Part shown: piece after piece, positions 43,723 through 53,284 of the stretch
Position numbering within the stretch: the first letter of the stretch is position 1
How the letters are laid out: each line of letters begins with the position of its first letter
Assembly (NCBI GenBank): GCA_023457255.1
Contig: JAEWMB010000018.1
Span: forward strand, 80,560 to 144,559
From: Bacillota bacterium
GTDB taxonomy: Bacteria; Bacillota; Clostridia; Lachnospirales; Lachnospiraceae
Direction: 5' to 3'
Length of the DNA stretch: 64,000 bases
Translations under genes and position numbers: made by a program
Notes under the pieces: generated by a model
Database searches by the model: none
The model's input: the letters and a program-made list of their open reading frames with translations, nothing else
What the model was told of the DNA's origin: nothing

Positions 43723-46700
43723 TCACCCTCCAAACTCTCTATTAAGCAGTTCATAAATTTCACTTAGAAGTTTATATTCCACCTCTTTTAGCAGTAATAT
43801 TTCACTTGAAACGTTTTCAATTACCCTCTTTTGTTCCTTTGTTAATTCCTGCAGATTAAACTCTTGAAAAACCTGACCAAGAAATTGCCTTCGCATTTCA
43901 TCAAACTTTAAAACCAACCGATAAAATTCTTCCTTTTTTCTTGTTAATTCAGGGCTTAATTGGAATTTTTCAATAACGTAGGACAGCCTGACACATAAAC
44001 ATCTCTTATGCTCCGCCAGCAAATGCAGCGCCCGGTAATCCACATGAAAATCACCACATAACATATTATGAAGTTCTCTTATCAGTTCCTCATAAACATT
44101 CATACCAAAAGTAACCCGAGTCGCATCATATTCAAAATTGTATAATCGGTATTCGTCTGCTTCACTATGTATATAGTCATATAAATCCTGCATGAATTTA
44201 CGTTTGGAAAACGGAAACTGCCGCCCGGGGGATTTTAATTTAATTAATTGCACTGCCGACCAGGCACACCACGGAGCATAGTTTAGATAATGCACCTTAC
44301 TGCTGGCATAGGATTGATTGAGTTCATCATAATCAAACAATAAGCCGGAAAATAATCTGGATTTATCAAAACCAATGCCTTTTACCTGCCTTGTCTCATC
44401 ATCATATCCATATACGATAGAAGCATGTACATAATGATTTTTCCTATAATCATGTTTATTACTTAACTCATATTCATCAAAATTAATGATAAGATAATAC
44501 CCTAACTGTATCTTTTCCTTAATAAAATCAACAATACTTTCGACTCCCTGCAGCAAATGATATCCCAGGCAAATGACATCTGCAATATCTACAAAAGAAT
44601 CTCTTGGTTCTAAATAGTTGATTTCCAGAAAGTCATTCGCATCCCGATAGGAAAATATCTGAATATAGTTGGAATAATACCATCCTATATAATTATGATT
44701 CGCCAGAATTGCACATAGGGGCAAACTTCTGTGCAGGTAGGTAGTAATTTCATTCTGAGCTACTGCCGGTAATTCTGATGTTGCTTTATACTCTCCGGTC
44801 TTGTATGCCATTATGACATCCTTTCCCTTTATTTCCTTGAGATTCTCCAGCTCCTTCATATTATACATACTCTCAACCAGCTCAAATTGATTGTTTACTG
44901 CTTCTCCTCTGGAATCCAAAATCTTTTTTATACTGCCTTTTTGGAGTATTTCGGTTACTTCTAAGTCAACTCCATTATCCTTAGCCATGGTACAAGCTAA
45001 TACCGCAAGCAGGGAATCTCCACCTAAATCAAAGAAATTGTCAAGCAGGCTTACCTGCGAAACCTGTAATAATTCCCCCCATATTTCTATCAATATTTCC
45101 TCTTCTTTTGTGGAGGGTGCCTGATATTGGGATCCGGTCCGCATTTTTCCAATAGGATCCGGAAGCGCTTTTTTATCAAGCTTTCCATTATGATTTGTAG
45201 GAATAGTGTCCAATTGTACATAAAAGGCAGGTATCATATAATAAGGCAGCTTATCTTTAAGAAATGTTCTTAATTCTCCAACCGACAATTCTTTTTTTGC
45301 CGTAATATATGCGGTAATTGCTTTTTTACCATTCAGTTCTTTTAAGATCACCGCTACCTGGGTAATTTCTCCGTGCTTGCATAACTGGGTTTCAATTTCT
45401 CCCAGTTCGATTCGAAAACCTCTGATTTTAACCTGTTGATCCATACGGCCCAAATATTCAATATTACCGTTCGGCATCCATCTTGCAAGATCACCGGACC
45501 GATATAACCTGCCTTCTCCATAGGGATTCCGTATAAACTTCTCTCTTGTCATTTCAGGAAGATTGAGATACCCTCTTGCTAATCCTTCTCCAGATACGCA
45601 TAATTCTCCTGGGACTCCAATGCCGCACAACTGTATCTGATTCATAATATAAACACCTAAAGTAGGAATTGCAGAACCAATATCACTGATTCCTTTTTCA
45701 ATTTCCAAGTCACCAATCTCCTTATAGGTTACATGTACTGTTGTCTCCGTTATTCCATACATATTCACTATCTTTACCTTGGGGTGAGTATCTTTCCATT
45801 GTTTCAACCGCTTCGGTGACAAGGCTTCTCCGCCAAAAATTAGATATCTTATGCTGTCTTTCTGATTCCATCTATTTAAACTAACTAAATTATAGAAAGA
45901 AGAGGGCACCTGATTCAATACCGTAACTTTTTCCTTTACAATTAATTCAAGAAACTGCTCTCCATTCTTTGCCGCCTCCTTCGGAACTACTACTAATTTC
46001 CCGCCATATAAAGTTGCCCCGTACATTTCCCAAACAGAGAAGTCAAAGCAGAAGGAGTGAAACATGGTCCAAATGTCAAAGCTGTTAAAATCAAACTGAA
46101 ATTTACTATTAAATAACAAACGCACCAGATTCCTATGTTCAATCATAACTCCTTTGGGATTACCGGTTGTTCCGGAAGTATAGATAACATACAAAATATC
46201 CTCCGGCCTATTAACAGCGACAGGATTATTGGCTTCACCCTTTGCAAACTCTTTATCACCCAAATTCACCACAGGAACATCAAATCTTCCTGTTTCAGCC
46301 TGAAAAACCAATATAGCCTTAGGGTTACAATCCTTAATTATGTAATCAATTCTATCAATGGGATACTCTGTATTGATTGGAACATAGGCTCCGCCCGATT
46401 TTACAATTCCATAGATACCCACTATCATTTCAATACTTCGTTCCGCCAGTATCGCTACAAAATCACAAGGCTTCACCCCCATTGCCCGTAATTTTTCCGC
46501 CACTGCATTGGCGCGGTCATTCAGCTCTCTATAGGTTATTCTTTCATTTTCATATACAACTGCAATATGATTCGGGGTCTTTTCTACCTGCTCTTCGAAA
46601 ATTTCTGCAACGGTTTTCTTTTTCGGATAATCAGCATCACACAGATTAAATTCCTGCAATATCAGCTTCTTTTCTTCCAGCGTAATAAAATCAATATCCA

Positions 46701-47211
46701 AAACCCTGCAATTGTCCTCTTCTGCTATGAAACCGACCATATTACAATAGTGCTTTTCTAATCGTAATATGGAACTGTCATCCCATATATTATTATCATA
46801 TAGTAATGTTATCTTTTTGCCGTTAAAAACAAAAGCGAAGTCTACCCATACTTCTCCATGAAAAAGATTATAAAGGATAGCCGTAACAGCTTCTGCATTA
46901 TGAATCAGATTCTTTGCCCTCTCCTGTACATCCAATACCCGGTCACAATCATCGATTGAAAAAGAAATAATATCACTGATATGATCCATATACAAACCGC
47001 AGGTAATACACTCCTGTCTTGTGTACTCAAAGAGCAGAATCATAAATGCGGCAAAACCTGTGCTAAGATCCGGTAAGCTAAACTCCAGCTTTCGTTCTAT
47101 AATATCCGGTTCCAATTCCCTGTTTCTGGCACGGTCTGTCAGTATGCTTGTCTCTGCCACTTCATTTAATGTTTTCTTGTCTGCTAATTTAAAGTAATCT
47201 TCCCATCTCAA
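43723..47211 (-). CDS. NRPS module (A-PCP) with C-terminal BtrH-like domain
   Basis: A 1,162-residue synthetase. Residues 1-195 resemble the end of a condensation domain, but the HHxxxDG catalytic motif is absent. The adenylation domain (about 205-720) has IYTSGTTGNPKG, MYGITETT and YRSGDLARW. Its specificity positions read D-F-W-N-I-G-M-V-H-K, the threonine code. A carrier domain follows (FFDLGGDSLLA, phosphopantetheine serine). The last 350 residues are unlike thioesterases: a cysteine in LPLCAILANH and later KNHYVHASIVYGYDD and a GIGFD aspartate match the Cys-His-Asp layout of the two BtrH-like proteins upstream. It starts with TTG behind GGGAGGGG. It probably loads threonine and transfers or releases an acyl chain by the BtrH-like domain; product unknown. 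Confidence 0.85.
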   Translation of the reverse strand: MRWEDYFKLADKKTLNEVAETSILTDRARNRELEPDIIERKLEFSLPDLSTGFAAFMILLFEYTRQECITCGLYMDHISDIISFSIDDCDRVLDVQERAKNLIHNAEAVTAILYNLFHGEVWVDFAFVFNGKKITLLYDNNIWDDSSILRLEKHYCNMVGFIAEEDNCRVLDIDFITLEEKKLILQEFNLCDADYPKKKTVAEIFEEQVEKTPNHIAVVYENERITYRELNDRANAVAEKLRAMGVKPCDFVAILAERSIEMIVGIYGIVKSGGAYVPINTEYPIDRIDYIIKDCNPKAILVFQAETGRFDVPVVNLGDKEFAKGEANNPVAVNRPEDILYVIYTSGTTGNPKGVMIEHRNLVRLLFNSKFQFDFNSFDIWTMFHSFCFDFSVWEMYGATLYGGKLVVVPKEAAKNGEQFLELIVKEKVTVLNQVPSSFYNLVSLNRWNQKDSIRYLIFGGEALSPKRLKQWKDTHPKVKIVNMYGITETTVHVTYKEIGDLEIEKGISDIGSAIPTLGVYIMNQIQLCGIGVPGELCVSGEGLARGYLNLPEMTREKFIRNPYGEGRLYRSGDLARWMPNGNIEYLGRMDQQVKIRGFRIELGEIETQLCKHGEITQVAVILKELNGKKAITAYITAKKELSVGELRTFLKDKLPYYMIPAFYVQLDTIPTNHNGKLDKKALPDPIGKMRTGSQYQAPSTKEEEILIEIWGELLQVSQVSLLDNFFDLGGDSLLAVLACTMAKDNGVDLEVTEILQKGSIKKILDSRGEAVNNQFELVESMYNMKELENLKEIKGKDVIMAYKTGEYKATSELPAVAQNEITTYLHRSLPLCAILANHNYIGWYYSNYIQIFSYRDANDFLEINYLEPRDSFVDIADVICLGYHLLQGVESIVDFIKEKIQLGYYLIINFDEYELSNKHDYRKNHYVHASIVYGYDDETRQVKGIGFDKSRLFSGLLFDYDELNQSYASSKVHYLNYAPWCAWSAVQLIKLKSPGRQFPFSKRKFMQDLYDYIHSEADEYRLYNFEYDATRVTFGMNVYEELIRELHNMLCGDFHVDYRALHLLAEHKRCLCVRLSYVIEKFQLSPELTRKKEEFYRLVLKFDEMRRQFLGQVFQEFNLQELTKEQKRVIENVSSEILLLKEVEYKLLSEIYELLNREFGG

Positions 47212-47238
47212 TTTACTGCCCCTCCCAGTTTATGAAAT

Positions 47239-48981
47239 TTAATTCTCATATTGGTTTTGAAAAATATCCCTGTATTCTTCATTTTCTTTCCACAAAGCAT
47301 CCAAGGAATCATCACCAGCAATCCTTCCGTCTTTTAAAACAATTCCCCGGTCTAATTTAAGAATAGAAGATAGTCTGTGCGCAATTACGATAACTGTCCT
47401 GCCTTTTGATATTCTTTCAATCGTTTCATTTATTATTTTTTCCGATTGATAGTCCAATGCGGAAGTAGCTTCATCGAAAATTATAATTTTAGGGTTCTTT
47501 AGCATAACTCGTGCTATATTTAACCTTTGTCTCTGGCCTCCGGATAAAATGGAACCTTTTTCACCCACAATTGTATCATAGCTATTTTCCAGGTGATCCA
47601 CTACTTCCTTAAAACCTGCATATTCACATGCCAGCTCAATTTCCTCCATATCAGCATCCGGTTTTGCTAATTTTAAATTATCCAGTATGGATAAATTAAA
47701 AATAGTATTTTCCTGCATTACAACGCCAATACAATCATGGATATCTTCCTCCTTCACAAGGTTTAGCTCCTGCCCGTCAATACACAGTTTGCCCTCGCTT
47801 GGGTAATAAAGACAGGAAAGTAATTTTGCCAAGGTACTTTTTCCACTCCCGCTTTTCCCAATAATCGCAACACGCTCTCCTCCTTTTATCTCTAAATTAA
47901 TATTTGACAGGACTTTGTTCTCCTGGTTTTTATATCGAAAGGACATATTCTGAAAAGAAATGTTATAATCGGTGCATAATAAGGGTTCTTTCTTCTCCTT
48001 CTTGGTATGGGTGCGGTTAAGCATGTCTACAACTCTTTTTAGCAAGGGGTAATCTCTGGAAAATATCATATTATAATTATTCAGTCTGTTTATGCTCACC
48101 ATCAATTGCTCATAGTAAGCTTTGAATACAAGCAATTCTCCAACTGTCATCCAGCCTTTAAAAATAAATATTGCTCCTGCAAAATAAATGCTTAAATTCA
48201 CTAGAAAGGTATCTTTAAAAGCAATGAAACATTCATTTCCAAACCAGTACATCCATTTTGTAAAATTACTCTTGCATAGAATCTTCCAATGTTTTACGAA
48301 ATATATTTGGTCATTCTTCTGAATATTCAGCGCTCTTACTTCCCTCCAGCCGCGCAGATCATTTACAAGCCATTTCTCGTAACCGCTCCAGGCCTGGCGG
48401 TATTCTTCTGTTGCATCCCCAACTTTATTACCCATGATTACTGTTATTTTAAATACCAGCGGCAAGATAAGGATTCCAAACAAAGTCAATGTCCAATTCA
48501 TGAAAAGAAGAATTATTACAATTACTGCGATTGTTCCCATTTCCACAAGGCGTCCTACAATCTGCTGCTTGATAAAATCCTCAAAAACCATGACATCATT
48601 ATCCACACGGTTTTTTAACTCACCAATATCGTTCTCATCGTAATATTCCGTTTTCTGACCTGTTATGTATTTCCATAGTTTTGCGATAACCCTGTAAGTT
48701 ATATTGTAATAAAAGCTGTTTTCTTTTTTCTTAATCGCGATATGGGTTAAAGTTTCTAAAATATATACAATAACTATCCCAATACAAATAAACCATAGAA
48801 CCTCTAGCTTTCTGTTCAATATAACATCATCTATTAAATACTTTTTAAAAATCGGCTCTGTTAAACTAAAAAGAATAATCAATGTCTTCCCGATTCCCAA
48901 AAAAGCAAACTCTTTCTTTCTGGCCACCAGTAAATCTTTTAATGAGTTTATTATTTCAATTAGCTGCTTCTTGGTTTTCAT
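47239..48981 (-). CDS. ABC exporter, half-transporter 2
   Basis: A 580-residue type I ABC half-exporter: six-helix membrane domain (about residues 20-310) and ATPase with GKSGSGKSTLAKLLS (Walker A), SILSGGQRQRLNIAR (signature) and IIFDEATSALD (Walker B). No C39 peptidase domain precedes it, so it does not cleave leader peptides. Its ATG overlaps the stop of the other half-transporter by four bases, indicating a heterodimer. It lies just upstream of the NRPS gene and likely exports the product. Confidence 0.92.
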   Translation of the reverse strand: MKTKKQLIEIINSLKDLLVARKKEFAFLGIGKTLIILFSLTEPIFKKYLIDDVILNRKLEVLWFICIGIVIVYILETLTHIAIKKKENSFYYNITYRVIAKLWKYITGQKTEYYDENDIGELKNRVDNDVMVFEDFIKQQIVGRLVEMGTIAVIVIILLFMNWTLTLFGILILPLVFKITVIMGNKVGDATEEYRQAWSGYEKWLVNDLRGWREVRALNIQKNDQIYFVKHWKILCKSNFTKWMYWFGNECFIAFKDTFLVNLSIYFAGAIFIFKGWMTVGELLVFKAYYEQLMVSINRLNNYNMIFSRDYPLLKRVVDMLNRTHTKKEKKEPLLCTDYNISFQNMSFRYKNQENKVLSNINLEIKGGERVAIIGKSGSGKSTLAKLLSCLYYPSEGKLCIDGQELNLVKEEDIHDCIGVVMQENTIFNLSILDNLKLAKPDADMEEIELACEYAGFKEVVDHLENSYDTIVGEKGSILSGGQRQRLNIARVMLKNPKIIIFDEATSALDYQSEKIINETIERISKGRTVIVIAHRLSSILKLDRGIVLKDGRIAGDDSLDALWKENEEYRDIFQNQYEN

Positions 48982-50726
48982 ATGATTTGCCCATTCTCTC
49001 GTGAAAAATATTGTTTCTCAAATAACCGTCTATACTCGTTACAGTTTTTCAGCAATATGGTATTATGATCAAAACCTACCAGACTTCCATCTTTAATGAC
49101 CGCGACTTTATCCGTATCCAATATAGTAGATAATCTGTGTGCAATAATTAAAGTAGTACGATTTTTACTCAGATAATTCCAAGTACTTAACACTTCTTTT
49201 TCCGTTTTCGTATCTAATGCAGAAGTAGCTTCATCAAAAATTAATATCTTAGGGTCTTTTAGCAGGATTCTTGCGATTGATAACCGCTGACGCTGGCCTC
49301 CAGACAGATTAAAACCATCTGTACCAATTACCGTATCCAACCCTTTGGGAAGCATAGAAATAACACTCCAAAGATTCACTTCCTCCAATACTCGAACCAT
49401 CTGCTGCTCTGTGGCCTTTCTGTTTCCCAGCTTTAGGTTGTAGCGGATACTTTCCTCAAAAATAAGTGTTTCCTGCTGTACATAACCGATGGAGCTTCTT
49501 AGTGATTTTAAAGAAATTTCTTTAATATCCTGCTTATCTAGGGATATCTTACCGGAGTAAGAATCATAGAATCGAAGCAGTAGATTAACCAATGTAGTCT
49601 TGCCGGAACCGCTGGCTCCGACGATAGCGATTTTTTCCCCGCGGGATACTGTTAGATTAATGTTATTCAGTACTTCTTTCTCTCCATTGTAGGAGAAGCC
49701 GACACTTTCAAATCGAATTGTCCCCTCAGTAAGCTTCAATGGCCTTCGTCTATAGCTGTCATCTTCCTCTTCCTCTGCTAATAGCCCTGCCACATTGGAT
49801 ATACCCACCAGATTTCCTTGCGCCGCAACAGATTTTTGGGCGGCAACCGTTAAGCTCATCTTAAGTAATGCAAAGAACCATAGGATTGCCATCATATTAC
49901 CTAAGGTAATATCTCCCCTGGTTACCAGATAACCGCCATACACATAAATACATAAATTCGCTAACATGCAGACTCCTGAGTTTGCCCGTTCTGATAATAA
50001 TTCTAACCAACTCATTTGTGCTTTTTCTCTTAATAACACAGCTCGTCCCTGCAGAAAATCTTTCTTTACTTCCTTAGCTGCATTTAACATATGGATTTCT
50101 CTTATACCCGAAAGTATTTCATAAACCCAGCTAATATGATTCCCATACTCTCTTCGATAAAACTCCATTCTCTTATTGACTAACCTGCCAAATCGAACAG
50201 CAATCCATGTGGTAACCGGTACGATAACAAACATTAAAATCGCAATTTTATAATGAATCAGAAACACAAATATCACGCAGGCTATGATTTGTACATAATT
50301 TATGACAATATTAAAATAATTCACATTAATTACTGTCATAACATCATCCACATCCTTGTTGATTACAGCCGCCAAATCACCAATTAATTTACTTTGGTAG
50401 TTTGCCGCTTTTAGATGCTGCATTTTTTGAAATACTTTCAGTCTTATGTCAAATAAAAAACGATTAGATAAATAGGAAACTGCCAGAACCTGAACCAGTA
50501 CTATTCCCATTTGAAATACATAAATAGCAAGGTTCGCTATAATAATCATTCCATAAAAGTCTTTATTCTGATAAACAAACACTTCATCTACCATAACAGA
50601 AAATAACAAAGGAAATACCATATAAGAAACGTTTAATACAATCATAGAAAGGAAGGTATTTATAAACGGCATTTTAAATCCTTTTGTAAAACAGAATAAA
50701 TTTTTAATCAAATCTTTCTTATCCAA
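48978..50726 (-). CDS. ABC exporter, half-transporter 1
   Basis: A 582-residue type I ABC half-exporter with membrane domain (about 15-310) and ATPase: VGASGSGKTTLVNLLLRF (Walker A), NLSGGQRQRLSIARILL (signature), ILIFDEATSALD (Walker B). It starts with TTG behind AGAGG and is translationally coupled to the second half-transporter. A degenerate tandem-repeat tract occupies the 200 bases before its start. Together the two proteins should form the exporter or self-resistance pump of this cluster. Confidence 0.92.
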   Translation of the reverse strand: MDKKDLIKNLFCFTKGFKMPFINTFLSMIVLNVSYMVFPLLFSVMVDEVFVYQNKDFYGMIIIANLAIYVFQMGIVLVQVLAVSYLSNRFLFDIRLKVFQKMQHLKAANYQSKLIGDLAAVINKDVDDVMTVINVNYFNIVINYVQIIACVIFVFLIHYKIAILMFVIVPVTTWIAVRFGRLVNKRMEFYRREYGNHISWVYEILSGIREIHMLNAAKEVKKDFLQGRAVLLREKAQMSWLELLSERANSGVCMLANLCIYVYGGYLVTRGDITLGNMMAILWFFALLKMSLTVAAQKSVAAQGNLVGISNVAGLLAEEEEDDSYRRRPLKLTEGTIRFESVGFSYNGEKEVLNNINLTVSRGEKIAIVGASGSGKTTLVNLLLRFYDSYSGKISLDKQDIKEISLKSLRSSIGYVQQETLIFEESIRYNLKLGNRKATEQQMVRVLEEVNLWSVISMLPKGLDTVIGTDGFNLSGGQRQRLSIARILLKDPKILIFDEATSALDTKTEKEVLSTWNYLSKNRTTLIIAHRLSTILDTDKVAVIKDGSLVGFDHNTILLKNCNEYRRLFEKQYFSRENGQII

Positions 50727-50770
50727 GCTGCAACCTCTTTCACTTCATTCCATATATTTCACTTTGCTTT

Positions 50771-50921
50771 CAGTAATTCAGTTCGTTTCCATAGTTCAGT
50801 TCATTTTAATAGTTTAGTTCACTTTCAATAGTTCAGTTTTCAATAGTTTAGTTCACTTTCAGTATTCAGTTCGTTTTCAATATTTCATTCGATATCAACA
50901 GTTTAGTTCGCGATCAATATT
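50771..50921. repeat. Degenerate tandem repeat inside the NRPS operon
   Basis: About eight units of 15-20 bases based on CAGTTCACTTTCAATAGTT fill the gap between the small membrane protein gene and the first ABC gene. Both strands have stops in all frames across the tract, so it is not coding. Copies differ at several positions, which points to an old array. Confidence 0.85.
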
Positions 50922-50927
50922 CCCGTT

Positions 50928-51353
50928 TCAAAATACATATTTCCTGCCATACATTATGATTACATACACTTTTTTAGCAGAGCCTATTTTATATTCTTCA
51001 TTATCCCCGGGTTGTAATATGAGATGACAGGCACCCTCCTCATCAAAATATATCTCTTTTATAACCGCTTTATAACGGACGTTATCCGCACTGACATACC
51101 ACTTTATATTATTTTCTTTCACTATGTCAGACACCAGATCTGCCTCCACTGTTATTCGTATTTCAGAATTATTATGAGAATCCGTGCTTACCACACCATC
51201 GGTCATAAGATATTTACCGGTATACGTATTACTTGCAAGAACAAAAGTACATAATATTGCTGTTACAAACAGGATTAATAAAAAGGAAACTTTCTTAACG
51301 CAGATTTGAAATAATCTGTTTTTTAATTTTCTATAAAAAATAGCTTTTCTCAA
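50928..51353 (-). CDS. Single-pass membrane protein of the NRPS operon
   Basis: A 141-residue protein with a basic N-terminus, one hydrophobic helix (about residues 21-42, VSFLLILFVTAILCTFVLA) and a beta-rich outer domain (45-141). It starts with TTG directly after the stop of the BtrH-like gene, behind AAGGTGA. It may be an accessory (adaptor-like) part of the ABC exporter, since it is translated just before it. It lacks the long coiled coil of HlyD-type adaptors. I do not recognise a family. Confidence 0.75.
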   Translation of the reverse strand: MRKAIFYRKLKNRLFQICVKKVSFLLILFVTAILCTFVLASNTYTGKYLMTDGVVSTDSHNNSEIRITVEADLVSDIVKENNIKWYVSADNVRYKAVIKEIYFDEEGACHLILQPGDNEEYKIGSAKKVYVIIMYGRKYVF

Positions 51354-52316
51354 TTAATTCACCTTTTCCAGAAAACTTACCATTTCTTTTGCTACTGTTT
51401 CTTCCGCATCCGCTACCCTCCGAATCATCTCTGCAATTTTACTTCTTTGATCACGTTCCGGCTTGTCCATTGCGGCAACGATGGTTCTTCGAATTCGCCT
51501 CCACTCCCAGCCGTTTTTCGCAGTCTTGGCGCTCATAGCTTCCAATTCCTTAAACCCATACTTGTTATGTAAAACTGTTAGCGTTTCCGAAAAGTTCAAT
51601 CTTCTGGAGCCAATATCTGTAATTTGATATATGATAGGAGCAATCCAGATCATATCTTCGTATCCTGCTATTTCTGCCTTTAAATCCACATCACACTCGA
51701 AGGTATCAGCAAATGCCCGGATACCATTAATTCCACTGATGGTACCCTCCCGCATCAAAATAATATCTGCTGCTTCCTTTAATATTTTGTTCAGATTAAC
51801 AGCCCCTCTGTCTTCCCCTGCTTCAATCAATATACACTTGGTGTCTGCTATTTCGAAGTATTCATATGGGAACACATTAATGTTACTATTTACATAAGGA
51901 TCCAAACATCCATACCCTTCCTTTCCCAGGCTCACCACCAAACAGTAATGCGGTAAATGATATTTCATAAACACATCTTTCCAGGGTGCATAATAACCAT
52001 CCATTTTTATAATAACCGGATTACCTTCCGCCAGTGCAGTCTGCAATACCTGTTTTTGCACCTTAGAATTACCTGCTATCTCTTTCGTGGCAACACCTGC
52101 ATACTCTTTCAGACATTCCCAGGTATGATAGATACCGCCTCCGATACGGTGTCCAAGAAGATTCGTTTTTTGTTCTTCCGGAAGCATGGTAAATCCCCAG
52201 TTCCTTGAAAACATCAACGCATATTCTCTTTCCCAAGTTAACATTAAGGTTGCCAGCACATTTTCGATACAATTATAGTTTTCTTTCCTAATAAATTTAA
52301 ATTCCAGGTTAACCAT
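51354..52316 (-). CDS. BtrH-like acyltransferase/peptidase-fold protein (copy B)
   Basis: A 320-residue protein with the layout of the butirosin BtrH N-terminal domain: nucleophile candidate C16 (YNCIENVL), a VIIKMDGYYAPW strand-turn, then H120 and H123 (KYHLPHYCLVV) and D139 (GCLDPY). BtrH moves an acyl chain from a carrier protein to an amine. The C-terminal 130 residues are helical. It is paralogous to the protein encoded by the gene upstream (52327-53271), and the two lie 10 bases apart. ATG 52316 follows GGAGGGG. Likely substrate is the chain on the stand-alone carrier protein of this operon; inference. Confidence 0.7.
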   Translation of the reverse strand: MVNLEFKFIRKENYNCIENVLATLMLTWEREYALMFSRNWGFTMLPEEQKTNLLGHRIGGGIYHTWECLKEYAGVATKEIAGNSKVQKQVLQTALAEGNPVIIKMDGYYAPWKDVFMKYHLPHYCLVVSLGKEGYGCLDPYVNSNINVFPYEYFEIADTKCILIEAGEDRGAVNLNKILKEAADIILMREGTISGINGIRAFADTFECDVDLKAEIAGYEDMIWIAPIIYQITDIGSRRLNFSETLTVLHNKYGFKELEAMSAKTAKNGWEWRRIRRTIVAAMDKPERDQRSKIAEMIRRVADAEETVAKEMVSFLEKVN

Positions 52317-52326
52317 AGCCCCTCCG

Positions 52327-53271
52327 CTAATTCAGTTTCTGATTTATGGAAATTGCCAGTTCTTCTTCCCGGTCCGCCAGTTGTAGTACACCTGTAACAA
52401 ATTCAGGAACCGCCTCCATATTAAGTTCACCTTTGGCAATGGAAACCAGTATCTCACGAGTTATTTCCCACTTTTCTCCGATGAGGTTCATCTCCCTGGA
52501 CCAATCCTCCATAAAAGGTTTCTGATAGGCAGCTGCAAGATAATGCAGCAGCTTGCCATAATTTTTTCTTCGAAAAAATACCTCTGCCAATTGCATAAAG
52601 AGCGGACAATTATATATTAGCACTTCAAAATTCTCCAGTTCCTTTGAGAGGTCTAAATTGTTAGAAATTTCATTTGCAAAATCACGCATAAGGTTAAAGG
52701 CATGATGTTCTTTTCTTATCAGGTTTTTTACAGCATTACCCACCACCACTTCAGGAACGATAACCGGCTTGTCCACACAATAAGAAGTAATACATTTTGC
52801 TTTTGATAAATAAAATAGTTCTTTAGTAAAAATATTAATTTTTTGATTCCAATAGGGATCTACCACACTAATCTTATCTTCACCCTCATACTGAATTACG
52901 ATGATAAAATGTTTCAAATGAAGCTTCTGATATACATTTGTCCAAGGCACATAATATCCATCCAGCCATAAAACTACCGGACTATCCTTTTGTAAACTGG
53001 ATTTTAATAGGGCGTATTGTTTATCCATGTCGGAGGTAACATGATATTTCGACTTAATTCCATGATTTAATTCAAGATTCCTCCAGGCATTATATTCCCC
53101 TGCTTCTATTCGATTACCAAGCTTTGTTGTATTATTATGGGGATAATAGGAAAAATCCCAGGCATCGGCAAACATTAACATATGTTCACGGTGATAGCTT
53201 GTCGCCAAGCATTCAAGCACATCTTCCAGGCAATTATAGGTATCCGTATGTTTCGGCAGGAAAGTATTCAT
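52327..53271 (-). CDS. BtrH-like acyltransferase/peptidase-fold protein (copy A)
   Basis: A 314-residue paralogue of the adjacent protein. Matching positions are C14 (YNCLEDVL), DGYYVPW, H118 and H121 (KLHLKHFIIVI) and D138 (VVDPY). The equal spacing of Cys, His and Asp in both copies suggests a conserved catalytic triad. I start at ATG 53271 since GGAGG lies between the longer-frame ATG (53283) and this one. It follows the PaaK-like ligase gene with 1-14 bases spacing. Having two related enzymes suggests either two transfer steps or a heterodimer. Confidence 0.7.
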   Translation of the reverse strand: MNTFLPKHTDTYNCLEDVLECLATSYHREHMLMFADAWDFSYYPHNNTTKLGNRIEAGEYNAWRNLELNHGIKSKYHVTSDMDKQYALLKSSLQKDSPVVLWLDGYYVPWTNVYQKLHLKHFIIVIQYEGEDKISVVDPYWNQKINIFTKELFYLSKAKCITSYCVDKPVIVPEVVVGNAVKNLIRKEHHAFNLMRDFANEISNNLDLSKELENFEVLIYNCPLFMQLAEVFFRRKNYGKLLHYLAAAYQKPFMEDWSREMNLIGEKWEITREILVSIAKGELNMEAVPEFVTGVLQLADREEELAISINQKLN

Positions 53272-53284
53272 GGCATCCTCCATC

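Noticed and set aside
47239..50726. Bacteriocin-type ABC exporters with C39 peptidase
   Set aside because: Both proteins begin directly with membrane helices; no cysteine-protease domain and no double-glycine leader peptide gene is seen.
50771..50921. CRISPR array
   Set aside because: Units are 15-20 bases, contiguous and degenerate, with no unique spacers and no cas genes.
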